This document shows positions 52,042 through 60,799 of a stretch of DNA of 64,000 nt, one piece after another; position 1 is the stretch's first letter; every line of letters starts with the position of its first letter. Both the position numbers and the translations under genes were made by a program. The stretch comes from an uncultured Phycisphaerales bacterium (GTDB lineage Bacteria > Planctomycetota > Phycisphaerae > Phycisphaerales > SM1A02): assembly GCA_949373145.1 (NCBI GenBank), contig CASICI010000007.1:1-64000 (forward strand), in the 5' to 3' direction. A model generated the notes under the pieces. That model saw only the letters and a list, made by a program, of their open reading frames with translations, made no database searches and had not been told where the DNA came from.

Positions 52042-52532
52042 TGAGCGCGCGTCACCGATTCGGTCTCGGGCTCTGCGTGCTGCTCGCCTTCCTCGTCACG
52101 ATTCTGGTTCGCTGTTCCACCGCTCCTTCGATCACGGCCCCCCCGGACACCTCCTTCGTGGTCTACGCCCTCGATGGTGACACGTATCCAGTGGCCTCAC
52201 CGGACTGGCGAGACTTCGGTTTTCATGGATGGCCCATCCTGAAACACTGTTCCATCTCGCCTTCGAACGGGGCCGAGCTTCTCGACGAACTGCTTTCGGA
52301 CGCCGCCTCCGCGAATTTTCCGCAGGTCGACTGCTTCAACCCACGACATGGACTCCGGGTGGAGTCTTCGTCGGGAACGGTGGACTACCTCATCTGTTTC
52401 GAGTGTTTCAGATTCGAAACGTGGACCGAGGGCCGCGAAGGACATCAGTCCGGTGGGATCACGCAGGGACCAGAATCACTTTTTTCAGCGACTCTCAAGA
52501 ACTGTCGCCCCCAGGAGAACGCCGAGCCATGA
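52041..52532 (+). CDS. Anchored protein with CFNPRHGLR/ICFEC motifs, unknown function
   Basis: 163 residues. A hydrophobic amino segment (GLGLCVLLAFLVTILVRC) acts as membrane anchor or lipoprotein signal. The mature part has HGWPILKHCSI, VDCFNPRHGLRV and VDYLICFECFRFE, a motif set that I associate with a widespread uncharacterised family in planctomycetes and other bacteria. The start overlaps the dehydrogenase stop by one base (TGATG) and its end overlaps the deaminase start by four bases, so it is embedded in the aminomuconate operon. A link to the pathway is not otherwise supported. Confidence 0.65.
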   Translation: MSARHRFGLGLCVLLAFLVTILVRCSTAPSITAPPDTSFVVYALDGDTYPVASPDWRDFGFHGWPILKHCSISPSNGAELLDELLSDAASANFPQVDCFNPRHGLRVESSSGTVDYLICFECFRFETWTEGREGHQSGGITQGPESLFSATLKNCRPQENAEP

Positions 52533-52969
52533 CGAACGAACGCATCGAATCATCCAGAGCCCCCGAACCCGTCGGCGCATTCCCCCACGCCACCCGTTCG
52601 GGAAACCTCATCTTTCTTTCCGGGATCGGACCGCGGGTTCGTGGTTCGAAGTCGATTCCCGGCGTCACCCTCGGTGATGACGGAGAGATCGTCGACTACG
52701 ACATCGAGACGCAGTGTCGAAACTGTTTCGAAAACGTGAAGACCGTGGTCGAGGACTCGGGTGTTCCCTGGGAGAACGTGGTCGACGTGCTCGCGTTCCT
52801 CACCAACATGAAGGATGACTTCGCCACCTACAACCGGATCTACGCCGAGTACTTCGCGGGTGAAGGCAATCCCAATCCGTCTCGAACCACGATCGAGATC
52901 AATGCGCTGCCGACGCCCATCGCCATCGAGTTGAAGGTCATCGCCGAGGTCGATCCCAAGGCTACTTGA
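52529..52969 (+). CDS. RidA-family 2-aminomuconate deaminase
   Basis: 146 residues of the RidA/YjgF fold: NLIFLSGIGPRV, FENVKTVVEDSG, VDVLAFLTNMKDDFATYN and the conserved Arg119 in NPSRTTIEI. RidA proteins deaminate enamines. Next to 2-aminomuconate-semialdehyde dehydrogenase, the expected reaction is 2-aminomuconate to 4-oxalocrotonate with release of ammonia. AGGAG lies ten bases before the ATG, which overlaps the previous stop (ATGA). The end overlaps the 3' end of the facing GYF gene by 8 bases. Confidence 0.88.
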   Translation: MTNERIESSRAPEPVGAFPHATRSGNLIFLSGIGPRVRGSKSIPGVTLGDDGEIVDYDIETQCRNCFENVKTVVEDSGVPWENVVDVLAFLTNMKDDFATYNRIYAEYFAGEGNPNPSRTTIEINALPTPIAIELKVIAEVDPKAT

Positions 52970-53486
52970 AGGCCATGTCCTGGCCCTTGCCGTCCTTGGT
53001 GTTGGTGGCAGCCTCGATCACGGACCAGATCATGATGCCGGTTCCCAGAGGGATGGCCAGACAGAACGTGATTCCGACCACGAAGCCCAGGGCGATCAAC
53101 AGGTAATTGAACAGACAGAGCATGAGTTGGATCAGTCCCGGTCCGGTCCGGCCGACCACGAGGTTGTTGACCCCTGCGAGTCCCGTCGTCAACGGAAGCA
53201 GAATTCCCAGCAGCAGATAGAGCAGGCGATTGTGCGGTGATGCGTGGGCCGCTCGAGCGGTCGAGATCGCTTCCTCGCTGGTGCGATGTGGGTGTTTCGG
53301 GGAATGACCGCCCGGCAGTTGGTCAAAGACCCCGGCGTCTGCGGGAGACTGCCAGGGTCCTGTGTCCCGACGAACGTCGTCGACCGGATCGATTCGACCT
53401 TCCCGGGCGTAGGTGACGAGTTCCTGCCATGTGTAGGGACCGTATTCGGTTCCCGATGAATCGCGATAGGTCCATTCTCGTTTCAT
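52962..53486 (-). CDS. GYF_2 (DUF4339)-domain membrane protein
   Basis: About 174 residues from the ATG at 53486. Residues about 1-50 are a GYF_2 module (WTYRDSSGTEYGPYTWQELV, then YAREGRIDPVDDVRRD and TGPWQ). Two or three transmembrane segments follow (LLYLLLGILLPLTTGLAGVN, LIQLMLCLFNYLLIALGFVV). The frame continues upstream to 53792, but that part is a copy of the end of the gene at 55134 and is annotated separately, so translation may instead begin at 53792 and give a fusion. GYF_2 modules probably bind proline-rich partners. Confidence 0.72.
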   Translation of the reverse strand: MKREWTYRDSSGTEYGPYTWQELVTYAREGRIDPVDDVRRDTGPWQSPADAGVFDQLPGGHSPKHPHRTSEEAISTARAAHASPHNRLLYLLLGILLPLTTGLAGVNNLVVGRTGPGLIQLMLCLFNYLLIALGFVVGITFCLAIPLGTGIMIWSVIEAATNTKDGKGQDMAFK

Positions 53487-53792
53487 GAAGGCTCTCTTCT
53501 CGGTGCATCCAAGCGGGTCTTTCAAATGATCTTTCATCGCATCATCTACTTCGGTGAAGGTACCAAGACCTTTCGCTCCGTCGTAGGCACCTGCCGATGA
53601 GAACCGGCTGGCCACGTCCCTGTCCTTGGGTATCGTGAAGACGATCTCACATCCCTCTTTGGCTTTTCGGTCGCTGGACTTGTCACCTTCTGCCGAAGTT
53701 GGGCGATAAAATTTGGGTTCGGTCATGCGGCAAAGCGACTGAAGCCGTTTGGTGCCTTCCGCATCATCCGAAGGTCTGTCGTTCTTCGACAT
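53487..53792 (-). pseudogene. Partial duplicate of the 55134-55676 gene fused in frame
   Basis: This stretch encodes SKNDRPSDDAEGTKRLQSL and on to KDPLG, which aligns with the carboxy-terminal 94 residues of the anchored protein at 55134-55676 ([19 protein letters not shown] to KDPLR). The nucleotide match by eye is about four bases in five over 53509-53790. The original stop codon is lost, so the copy runs into the GYF_2 gene in frame. Substitutions such as Cys for Gly at a conserved position, and the missing signal/anchor part, suggest decay. Confidence 0.65.
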
Positions 53793-53928
53793 AACCTCTG
53801 AGTTTTACGTGACCTCCAATATACTGCAGACATCATCGACCAATTCAAGGTGGCTTGGGTACTCGGATGCTGGCCCGAAAGGGGCCTGACTTTCGTGAGC
53901 CTGCACTTCCCAGAGTGAGGGTGTTTTC

Positions 53929-54939
53929 ATGCGTTCAGTTCTGTCAAAAGCCGCCTACACCGAGTTTCAATCACAGGGTTTCGTCCGCACGGGACTGATG
54001 CTCCCCGAGGCAGATCTGGATCAGATCCGCGCGCAGTATCAGAGCATGCCGGCCGCGCTCTCCAATTGGAGCTACTTCGCTTCCAATGCCATCGCGAGAC
54101 CGGGCGAGCCGAGTCGCAAGGCCCGACTCAAGCGCCGGCTCAGATCGTTGATTCCGGGACGGGAACGTCCCGCAACGAGCCCCAAGGTCTACGAGAAGTC
54201 GATCTACGGGTCCACGGAGCTGATTCCCGTGGTCCTGCGGGCTCTGCTGGAGCGCGGGTTGAAAGAGCATCTGGGGGATGCCTCCTTCCTGGCCGCCCAT
54301 GACATCCTCCTCGAGGGGACGAAGCACGACCACAACTTCGGCTTCCATGACGATGGCTTTGGTTGGGACATCTTCTTTCAAACGGGCGACGACATCACCG
54401 TGTTCATCGCTTTGCAGGACATGAGCGAGCAGACAGGGGGCCGGCTGTCGGTGGAGCGTCATCCCGAGGAGAGCATTCTCTTTGCGGAGCGCAACCGGTC
54501 GATCCAAGCCTTTGCTCGATACTGCAAGGATCAAGGAGCGGGTCTGGAGGATGGGCGAGTGACGCGGGAAGGCGCAGAGACGTGCCGACGTCGGAAGCAT
54601 ATCGCCGACGAGTATCGCCGGATGGGCGAGGAACGGAACCTTCGAACGCGTCAGAATTACCGGAAAGTGGAGATGTCGACCATCGACATGAAGCAAGGTG
54701 AGGTCATCCTCTTCAACAACAAGCTCTTTCATGATGTCGAGACCTGGAAGTGCTCATCGCATCGGTCCGTCTACATCATTCGCTGCCTGCCTCTGTATGA
54801 AATGGGCTTGTGTCCGCCCCAGAAATTCCTGAATGATGTCGAGTGCAATCGCTACATTCTGGACGTTGAGGCGGGAGGGGTCCGGCCCATCGATCTGGAG
54901 ACAGAAACTCCGACGTTCGTTGCGTGTCCGTCGACGTGA
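53929..54939 (+). CDS. PhyH-type Fe(II)/2-oxoglutarate dioxygenase family protein
   Basis: 336 residues. The iron-binding His-x-Asp is in NFGFHDDGFGWD and the distal His probably in LFNNKLFHDVETW, followed by the 2-oxoglutarate-binding Arg in SSHRSVYIIRC. GGRLSVERHPE and KQGEVILFNN fit the double-stranded beta helix. A basic segment (RKARLKRRLRSLIPGRER) lies near residue 65. The substrate is unknown. The gene lies alone on its strand between two copies of a duplicated segment. GAGG lies eight bases before the ATG. There is no link to kynurenine metabolism. Confidence 0.75.
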   Translation: MRSVLSKAAYTEFQSQGFVRTGLMLPEADLDQIRAQYQSMPAALSNWSYFASNAIARPGEPSRKARLKRRLRSLIPGRERPATSPKVYEKSIYGSTELIPVVLRALLERGLKEHLGDASFLAAHDILLEGTKHDHNFGFHDDGFGWDIFFQTGDDITVFIALQDMSEQTGGRLSVERHPEESILFAERNRSIQAFARYCKDQGAGLEDGRVTREGAETCRRRKHIADEYRRMGEERNLRTRQNYRKVEMSTIDMKQGEVILFNNKLFHDVETWKCSSHRSVYIIRCLPLYEMGLCPPQKFLNDVECNRYILDVEAGGVRPIDLETETPTFVACPST

Positions 54940-55010
54940 GAGCGAGCGATGGTGCGTGTGGAGCCGGTTGTGCGGATCTAAAACAGTAAGCCGCGCCGGT
55001 GTGCACTTTC

Positions 55011-55035
55011 CGGATGGGCGATCATTTCCCATCCG
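55011..55035 (+). other. Hairpin after the PhyH-type gene
   Basis: CGGATGGG (55011-55018) pairs perfectly with CCCATCCG (55028-55035). No T run follows on either strand, so it is not a standard terminator. It stands 72 bases past the PhyH stop in a 194-base intergenic stretch with no gene. Confidence 0.35.
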
Positions 55036-55133
55036 GATGGGGGTAGGACCGCCTTGACCGAGAAGCGGCTTCTTCATGGAGGCGCGGTACGAGAGGTGGG
55101 CGCCGCATTCCGAGGAAAGGCGCTCTACTCCGT

Positions 55134-55676
55134 CTACCGAAGAGGATCTTTCAAGGGGTCTTCCATCGCATCATCTTCTTCGGTGAAGGCGCCAAGACCT
55201 GTGGCACCCTCGTAGGCACCTGCTGCCGAAAATCGGCAGACCACGTCCTTGGCCTTGGGCATCGTGAAGACGATTTCAAACCCGTCCTTGGCTTTTCGGT
55301 AGCTGGGCTTGCCACCTTCCGCCGGAGTCGGGGGAAAATATTTCGGCTCGGTCATGCCGGAAAGCGACTGCAGCAGTTTGGCGCCTTCCACATCATCCGG
55401 AAGTCTGTCGTTCTTCGAGATGAAGTTCACGATGGGGGCCGCGGTCCAGTTCGCCTGCTGGGCCATGTTGCCTTCGACCGAGCCCGCCGGAGGGGCCTGG
55501 TTGATCTCCTGCTGACCGAGCTGGCCGTCCGCGACCACGAGAATGACGCCCAGTGCGCTGACGATGATGAACAGAAGAATCAGGATGATGACTCCACCTG
55601 CGCCGCCTCTTCGGGTTCGCTTGGTGGCGCTGTTCGCGTCGTTCACGTTTGTTCGTGCGTGAGGGTTGCTGGTCAT
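55134..55676 (-). CDS. Membrane-anchored protein of unknown function (source of the duplicated segment)
   Basis: 180 residues. A basic amino end ([14 protein letters not shown]) precedes one transmembrane segment ([20 protein letters not shown]), so the carboxy-terminal part is probably periplasmic. The external domain (about 85-180) contains [36 protein letters not shown] and an acidic end. The last 94 residues occur again at 53509-53790. I recognise no family. It lies 39 bases upstream of... the kynurenine formamidase stop in the minus direction is at 55716, so it follows that gene and could be at the tail of the kynurenine transcript. Confidence 0.6.
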   Translation of the reverse strand: MTSNPHARTNVNDANSATKRTRRGGAGGVIILILLFIIVSALGVILVVADGQLGQQEINQAPPAGSVEGNMAQQANWTAAPIVNFISKNDRLPDDVEGAKLLQSLSGMTEPKYFPPTPAEGGKPSYRKAKDGFEIVFTMPKAKDVVCRFSAAGAYEGATGLGAFTEEDDAMEDPLKDPLR

Positions 55677-55715
55677 GGAGTGTTTCCTGGGTTTGGTGGT
55701 TCCGAACGGAATGGG

Positions 55716-56345
55716 TCAGTCTTCGAGTTCACGGAGTATCGCACGAACCGGGCTTCCGTCAAACCCTTCGAGGGCCAGAGGAAGCGCAATCAGTTCGTAT
55801 GCTCCCGCGGCCACGTCTCCAAGATCCAACCCCTCGATGATCGACATGTCGTTGGCGAAGAAGCGTGCGTGGGCTGGAAGGTCCTTCGAGTCCTGGGTAT
55901 CGACGCTCGGGGCATCGACGCCCACGAGTCGGACGCCCCGTTCGTGTAGATGGTCGATGAATTCGGGAGCGAGTCCGCAGTAATCATCGTTCCAGACATC
56001 GAAGCCATCGAATGTCCCGCTGTGGATCAGCAGTCTTTCGGTCTCCGGAAGCTCGCCTTCGAGATGTTCGAGCCCGAGCCGACCGCCTCGTGGTGGATTC
56101 GCCCGCACCACCGCGCACGGTCCGACATACAGATCGATGGGCTGTTGTTCCATGGTGCGACCGCCCAGCCCGTAATGGGCGGGTGCGTCCGCATGAGCAC
56201 CGACGTGGACTGATGTCCGAAGCGTCGAGAGGGTGACGGGTTGTCCGTCCTCGAGACGCCAGAGCACTTCACGAGTCGGCTTGTTGTCACCGGGATAGAC
56301 GTGTGTTCGGTCTGAAAGCACCGGGGTGATGTCGATCAAGGCCAT
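55716..56345 (-). CDS. kynB: Kynurenine formamidase (cyclase family)
   Basis: 209 residues of the metal-dependent cyclase/KynB family. The zinc-binding motif is HVGAHADAPAHY (His47, His51, Asp53), a KynB-type HxGxHxDxP. VYPGDNKP and DAPSVDTQDSKDLPAH are also typical of KynB. It hydrolyses N-formylkynurenine to kynurenine and formate. AAGGA precedes the ATG. It is 28 bases downstream of kmo in the same direction. Confidence 0.92.
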   Translation of the reverse strand: MALIDITPVLSDRTHVYPGDNKPTREVLWRLEDGQPVTLSTLRTSVHVGAHADAPAHYGLGGRTMEQQPIDLYVGPCAVVRANPPRGGRLGLEHLEGELPETERLLIHSGTFDGFDVWNDDYCGLAPEFIDHLHERGVRLVGVDAPSVDTQDSKDLPAHARFFANDMSIIEGLDLGDVAAGAYELIALPLALEGFDGSPVRAILRELED

Positions 56346-56373
56346 TGAGATTCCTTCTGAGTCGTGTCGTGGG

Positions 56374-57732
56374 TCATCGGCCCAACAGAATGATGAAGAC
56401 GATCAGCATGATGAAGCAGGTCGTGATGAGTCCGAATCCGGTGAACATCAGCAGCAGTCTCCACTGCCAGCGTGCTCTTTTTCGAGCGTCGTCATACGGA
56501 ATGGTGCTGAAAGACACCATCTCGTAGAGAGGCAGGAAGCGTTCACCCAGGCCGGTGTGCAAGGCATGCTCCAGCTTCTTCTTCCATTTGAACCATGCCT
56601 TGCCGGTGTGGTCCCGCATCTCGATGAAGTTCGCGAGGGCGAGATCCGCGATCGCGTTGCCGTGATCGACCCGGTCCCGGTAATAGGACTCGATCGCCTC
56701 GATCGGATTGCCCGGATCGGCGATGAGTCCTTCCGCCAGGCGCTTCGCATCCTCGAAACTCGCGTTCGCGCCTTGTCCGTAGAACGGCACGATCGCGTGG
56801 GCCGAATCACCGATCAGCACCACGCCATTTCTGTTCCACGGTCGGCAGCGGATCGTTCCGAGTGGTCCCACCGGGTTCTTTTCGTACTGGGTTTCAAGAT
56901 CAGGCATGATCCTTGAGGCGTCCGTGTAGTGACGATCGAAGAAGCTTCGGATCGATTTCGTGTCGACGGACTCGAACGAGTGCGGTCCTTCATACGGCCA
57001 GAAGAGCGTGCAGGTGAACGAGCCGTCCAGATTCGGCAGTGCGATCATCATGGACCCGCCGTGTGGCCAGATGTGGAGTGCCTTCGGATCGATCGCCCAC
57101 GGTGCGTGCGGGCCGTCTCCGGATGCGGGAATGCTGAGTTCCTTGTACCCGTGGTCGAGGAAGTCCTGGCTGAAACTGAACCGAGGTCTCTTCTGAAGCC
57201 CACGGCGGACCGCGCTGTTGGCGCCGTCCGCGCCGACGATGACTTCGGCTTCCTCCGTCGTCTCATGTCCTTCCGAATCCACGAAGCTGATGGTGTTGGC
57301 CTCGGGATCGACCTCGCTGCAGGTCAGGCCGAACCGAAACGTCACCGTCTCGCATTCGTCCGCTCCATCAAGCAGAAGGAGGTTGAGTTCGGAGCGGCTG
57401 ACGGAGTTGATGGCCTGCTTCGAGTCGGCTGAATACGACTGAAACGTCTCGGTGCTCTCTCCGGAATGAATCATCCGTCCCGTCATCGGAATCGCGTGCT
57501 TCATCAGTTCATCTTCAAGGCCTGCGGCGCGCAGCCCGTCGATGCCGCGCGCGCTGATCGCGAGGTTGATCGAGCGGCCACCGGCCAGGCGTTCGTTTCT
57601 CGGGTCTTCGCGGCGTTCCACCACCAGGACCTCGAAGCCTTCACGTCCCAGCAGTCTGGCGAGAAGGCATCCCGCAAGGCCCGCGCCTGCGATCACGATT
57701 CTCGGTGTGTCTTTGTGCGTGGAGTCGTTCAT
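56374..57732 (-). CDS. kmo: Kynurenine 3-monooxygenase
   Basis: FAD- and NADPH-dependent hydroxylase of 452 residues that converts kynurenine to 3-hydroxykynurenine. The FAD site is VIAGAGLAGCLLARLLG, then GGRSINLAISARG, the substrate-region EVIVGADGANSAVRRGL and GDSAHAIVPFYGQGANASFED. A carboxy-terminal transmembrane helix (LLMFTGFGLITTCFIMLIVF) parallels the membrane anchor of mitochondrial KMO. Its start overlaps the stop of kynU by four bases (ATGA), which indicates coupled translation. Confidence 0.95.
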   Translation of the reverse strand: MNDSTHKDTPRIVIAGAGLAGCLLARLLGREGFEVLVVERREDPRNERLAGGRSINLAISARGIDGLRAAGLEDELMKHAIPMTGRMIHSGESTETFQSYSADSKQAINSVSRSELNLLLLDGADECETVTFRFGLTCSEVDPEANTISFVDSEGHETTEEAEVIVGADGANSAVRRGLQKRPRFSFSQDFLDHGYKELSIPASGDGPHAPWAIDPKALHIWPHGGSMMIALPNLDGSFTCTLFWPYEGPHSFESVDTKSIRSFFDRHYTDASRIMPDLETQYEKNPVGPLGTIRCRPWNRNGVVLIGDSAHAIVPFYGQGANASFEDAKRLAEGLIADPGNPIEAIESYYRDRVDHGNAIADLALANFIEMRDHTGKAWFKWKKKLEHALHTGLGERFLPLYEMVSFSTIPYDDARKRARWQWRLLLMFTGFGLITTCFIMLIVFIILLGR

Positions 57733-59024
57733 GAGGCACCCAGTATTTCTGCCGTCTCATGAACGTCCTGGAATGAGTTGTACAGCGGGACCGGTGCGAG
57801 TCTGATGACGTCGGGGTGTCTGAAATCACAGGTGATGCCGGCGGGTCTCAGCCGATCGAAGCGCTCACGGGGTCGGTCCTTCACGCGGACCGAGAGTTGG
57901 CACCCGCGTGCTTCGGGATCATCTGGAGTGATCATCTCGAACCCATCGGGCAACGTCCGCTTCAGGAGGAATTCCAGGTAACCGGTCAGCAGTCTGCTTT
58001 TCCGTTCGAGCGCTTCCATGCCGACCTCGTCGAAGATCTCGAGAGAGGCGACCAGTGGTGCCGCCGCCAGAATCGGCGGGTTGGAGATCTGCCAACCATC
58101 GGCGCCTTCGTTCGGAATGAATTCCGGAATGTCCTGCATCTTGAATCGTGTCTTCGGGTCGTTGCCCCACCACCCTGCGAACCGTGGCAGATCGGAGTCC
58201 CTGCCATGTCTCTCATGCACGAAGGCTCCCGCCAGTGCGCCCGGTCCCGAGTTGAGATACTTGTAGGAGCACCAGCAGGCGAAATCGACGTTCCAGTCGT
58301 GCAGTGAGAGTCTGACGTTTCCGGCGGCGTGCGCCAGATCGAATCCCGCCATGGCACCGACCGCGTGCGCCGCCTTCGTGATGCGCTTCATGTCCAGAAG
58401 CTGACCGGTTCTGAAGTTGACTCCTCCCAGCATGACGAGTGCGAGTTCGTCGGCGTTGGCGTCGATGAGTGCTTCGATGTCCTCGGTACGCAGCAGATCC
58501 TCGCCCGGTCGTGGGGTGCACAACAGCAATGCGTCATCGGGATCGATGCCGCGCGCCTGCAGGTGCGACTTGACCGCATAGGTGTCGGATGGAAATGCAC
58601 CATCCTCGATCAGGATCCTGTTTCGTCTTCCATCGGGTCGGTAGAAACTGACCATGAGAAGATGAAGGTTCACGGTGAGGGAGTTCATCATGACGACCTC
58701 GCCCGGTCGTGCGCCCACCAGTCGAGCGCCCGTTTCCCGGAATCGTTCGTGGTAGTCGAACCAGGGCCTCGTCGCTTCGAAGTGCCCCTCGACTCCGAGG
58801 CGTCCCCAGTCGTCGAGTTCTTCCTGCATGCGTGTGCGAACACTCGTGGGCATCAGTCCCAGGGAGTTGCCGCAGAGATAGATCATCGGTCTGCCGTCTT
58901 CGCGCAGAGGGATCTCGAACTCGGCTCGCCGACCTGCAAGCGGATCGATCGAATCGAGGTGACATGCGTGGTCTCGATCCGGCTTGAACGCGGAGGGATC
59001 GATCTGATCAAGGCCCGGGGTCAC
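57729..59024 (-). CDS. kynU: Kynureninase
   Basis: PLP enzyme of 431 residues that splits 3-hydroxykynurenine to 3-hydroxyanthranilate and alanine. The PLP Lys is Lys255 in CWCSYKYLNSGPG. YLCGNSLGLMP, FDLAHAAGN and the late GCQLSVRV are family markers. The start is GTG with AAGGAAG upstream. It is part of the minus-strand kynurenine block, between ACMSD and kmo. Confidence 0.95.
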   Translation of the reverse strand: MTPGLDQIDPSAFKPDRDHACHLDSIDPLAGRRAEFEIPLREDGRPMIYLCGNSLGLMPTSVRTRMQEELDDWGRLGVEGHFEATRPWFDYHERFRETGARLVGARPGEVVMMNSLTVNLHLLMVSFYRPDGRRNRILIEDGAFPSDTYAVKSHLQARGIDPDDALLLCTPRPGEDLLRTEDIEALIDANADELALVMLGGVNFRTGQLLDMKRITKAAHAVGAMAGFDLAHAAGNVRLSLHDWNVDFACWCSYKYLNSGPGALAGAFVHERHGRDSDLPRFAGWWGNDPKTRFKMQDIPEFIPNEGADGWQISNPPILAAAPLVASLEIFDEVGMEALERKSRLLTGYLEFLLKRTLPDGFEMITPDDPEARGCQLSVRVKDRPRERFDRLRPAGITCDFRHPDVIRLAPVPLYNSFQDVHETAEILGAS

Positions 59025-59053
59025 TGTGGTGCTTCCTTCTCTCTCATCGATTC

Positions 59054-60079
59054 TCAGAGTGCCTTGCCGGGCGTGATGCCAAGAAACTCAAGTGCGGTTC
59101 CGCCCAGCAGATTTCTCTTCTCCTCTTCCGTGAATTCGTCGATCGAACGGATCAATTCGCCCGGCTGATGTTCGCCGAGTGGAAAAGGATAGTCCGACCC
59201 GAGCGCGATCCGGTTGCTTCCGTGCTGTTTCACGAGAAAACGAAGGGCTGATTCATCGTGGACGAGAGAGTCCAGATACAGCCGGTCGAGATAGTCCTTC
59301 GGGTTTCGCTGGCTGTCTCTGGCGCAGAGGTCCGGTCTGACGTCGTATCCGTGGGCGATCCGTCCCAGCGTGTAGGGGAAGGATCCCCCTCCGTGGGCGA
59401 AGGCGATCTTCAGATTCGGAAGTCGGTCGAGCACGCCACCCATCACCACCGAGCAGATGGCCACCGCGGTCTCCGCCGGCATGCCGACGAGCCAGGGCAT
59501 CCAGTAGTCGGTCATGCGGGCACTGCCCAGCATGTCCCAGGGGTGCACGAACACGCTGGCGCCCAGTTGTTCCGCGGCCTCGAGAATCCTGAAGATCTCG
59601 GGGTCGTTCAGATTCCTGCCCTGAATGTGGCTGCCGATCTGGATCCCCGGCATCTTGAGTTCGGTGACCACTCGTTCAAGTTCACGGCAGGCAAGGTCCG
59701 CATCCTGCATCGGCACGGTGCCAAGCCCGATGAACCTGTCCGGAAAGTCCGCGACGACTCCTGCGATGTGATCGTTGAGATGGCGCGCGAGATCGAGGGC
59801 GTCGGACGGCTTCGCCCAGTACGCGAACATCACGGGAACCGTGGAGAGGACCTGCATTCGCACGCCGTCTCGATCACACTCGGAGATTCTGACCTTCGGA
59901 TCCCATGAATTCGACTGGATCTCGCGAAAGGACCGGCCGTCGATCATCATCTTCGCGCAGCAGGGTTTGTGGTGGTCGAGCTGAACCCATCCGCCATAGC
60001 CGTATCGCTCCTTCAGATCCGGCCAGTTCTCCGGCAGGATGTGGGTGTGCAGATCGATGACTTGGAGTGGTTCATTCAT
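59054..60079 (-). CDS. 2-amino-3-carboxymuconate-6-semialdehyde decarboxylase (ACMSD)
   Basis: Amidohydrolase-fold decarboxylase of 341 residues. The metal motif IDLHTHILP (His11, His13), HPWDMLG, AFAHGGGSFPYTLGR and the late GSDYPFPLG are as in ACMSD. It converts 2-amino-3-carboxymuconate semialdehyde to 2-aminomuconate semialdehyde, which diverts carbon away from quinolinate and NAD. It lies 29 bases upstream of kynU and 31 bases downstream of the 3-HAO gene. Confidence 0.92.
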   Translation of the reverse strand: MNEPLQVIDLHTHILPENWPDLKERYGYGGWVQLDHHKPCCAKMMIDGRSFREIQSNSWDPKVRISECDRDGVRMQVLSTVPVMFAYWAKPSDALDLARHLNDHIAGVVADFPDRFIGLGTVPMQDADLACRELERVVTELKMPGIQIGSHIQGRNLNDPEIFRILEAAEQLGASVFVHPWDMLGSARMTDYWMPWLVGMPAETAVAICSVVMGGVLDRLPNLKIAFAHGGGSFPYTLGRIAHGYDVRPDLCARDSQRNPKDYLDRLYLDSLVHDESALRFLVKQHGSNRIALGSDYPFPLGEHQPGELIRSIDEFTEEEKRNLLGGTALEFLGITPGKAL

Positions 60080-60110
60080 GAGAACGGTTCGTGCTCGGGT
60101 ACGAGGGGAT

Positions 60111-60728
60111 TCATGAAAGATCTTCCGGCATCACGTAGGGGCCGGGTTTGGGAACACGGTGTCCGCATGATCTGCAGGTGCTTCGTTCCGGATCGGCCCA
60201 GAATTGTTCCATGGCATCCTTGAACGCGAGCACGATGTCGGCGCAGTCGAACTCGTTGTCTTCCACCAGTGCGTTGCATCGCTCGCAGTAGAAGATCTGA
60301 TGTTCAAGCTCACCTGCGGGACGTCTGCGTTCCACCACCATGCCGAGTGTTCCCGCCGGTCTGCAGGGTGCATGGGGGACGTTCGGGGGGATGAAGAACG
60401 TTTCGCCTTCGCGTACCACGTGATTCACGATCCGATCGCCCTCGTAGGTCTTGACGACGATGTCTCCCTGGATCTGCGTGAAGAATTCCTCGGAGTCGAC
60501 CTGATGGAAATCATTTCGGGCATTGGGTCCTGCGATCACCATGACGAAGAAATCTCTGCCGCTGTACAGGTACTTGTTGCCAACCGGAGGCTGGAAGTCG
60601 CTCCGGTGCGTTTCAATCCACTTCATCAGGTGCTGAGGTGAGGTGACCGAGCCATCCGCTTCGAGTCCCGTGGGCTCTTCCGGGGTCGATGGATTCACGC
60701 GCGTCGTCATGGATGATTTTTCGTTCAT
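60111..60728 (-). CDS. nbaC: 3-hydroxyanthranilate 3,4-dioxygenase
   Basis: Cupin dioxygenase of 205 residues. The active-site iron ligands are His75, Glu81 and His119 (DFHQVDSEEFF and PHAPCR), with the same spacing as in the Cupriavidus enzyme. The carboxy-terminal rubredoxin-like iron site has Cys148/Cys151 (YCERC) and Cys185/Cys188 (CRSCGH). It opens the ring of 3-hydroxyanthranilate. GGAGG five bases before the ATG fixes the start. This is the first gene of the minus-strand block, so its promoter should lie in 60729-60799. Confidence 0.95.
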   Translation of the reverse strand: MNEKSSMTTRVNPSTPEEPTGLEADGSVTSPQHLMKWIETHRSDFQPPVGNKYLYSGRDFFVMVIAGPNARNDFHQVDSEEFFTQIQGDIVVKTYEGDRIVNHVVREGETFFIPPNVPHAPCRPAGTLGMVVERRRPAGELEHQIFYCERCNALVEDNEFDCADIVLAFKDAMEQFWADPERSTCRSCGHRVPKPGPYVMPEDLS

Positions 60729-60799
60729 GCCTGCCTCCAGTGGTCTGCGTGTCCATCCTAACAGTCGCAGACGAGGCTTCCTCTCATTAAGATCGGATC

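Noticed and set aside
52229-52528. Extended start of the RidA-type gene in the frame of the upstream gene's shadow
   Set aside because: The extension overlaps the anchored-protein gene and is not protein-like. The ATG at 52529 has a proper ribosome site and an ATGA overlap.
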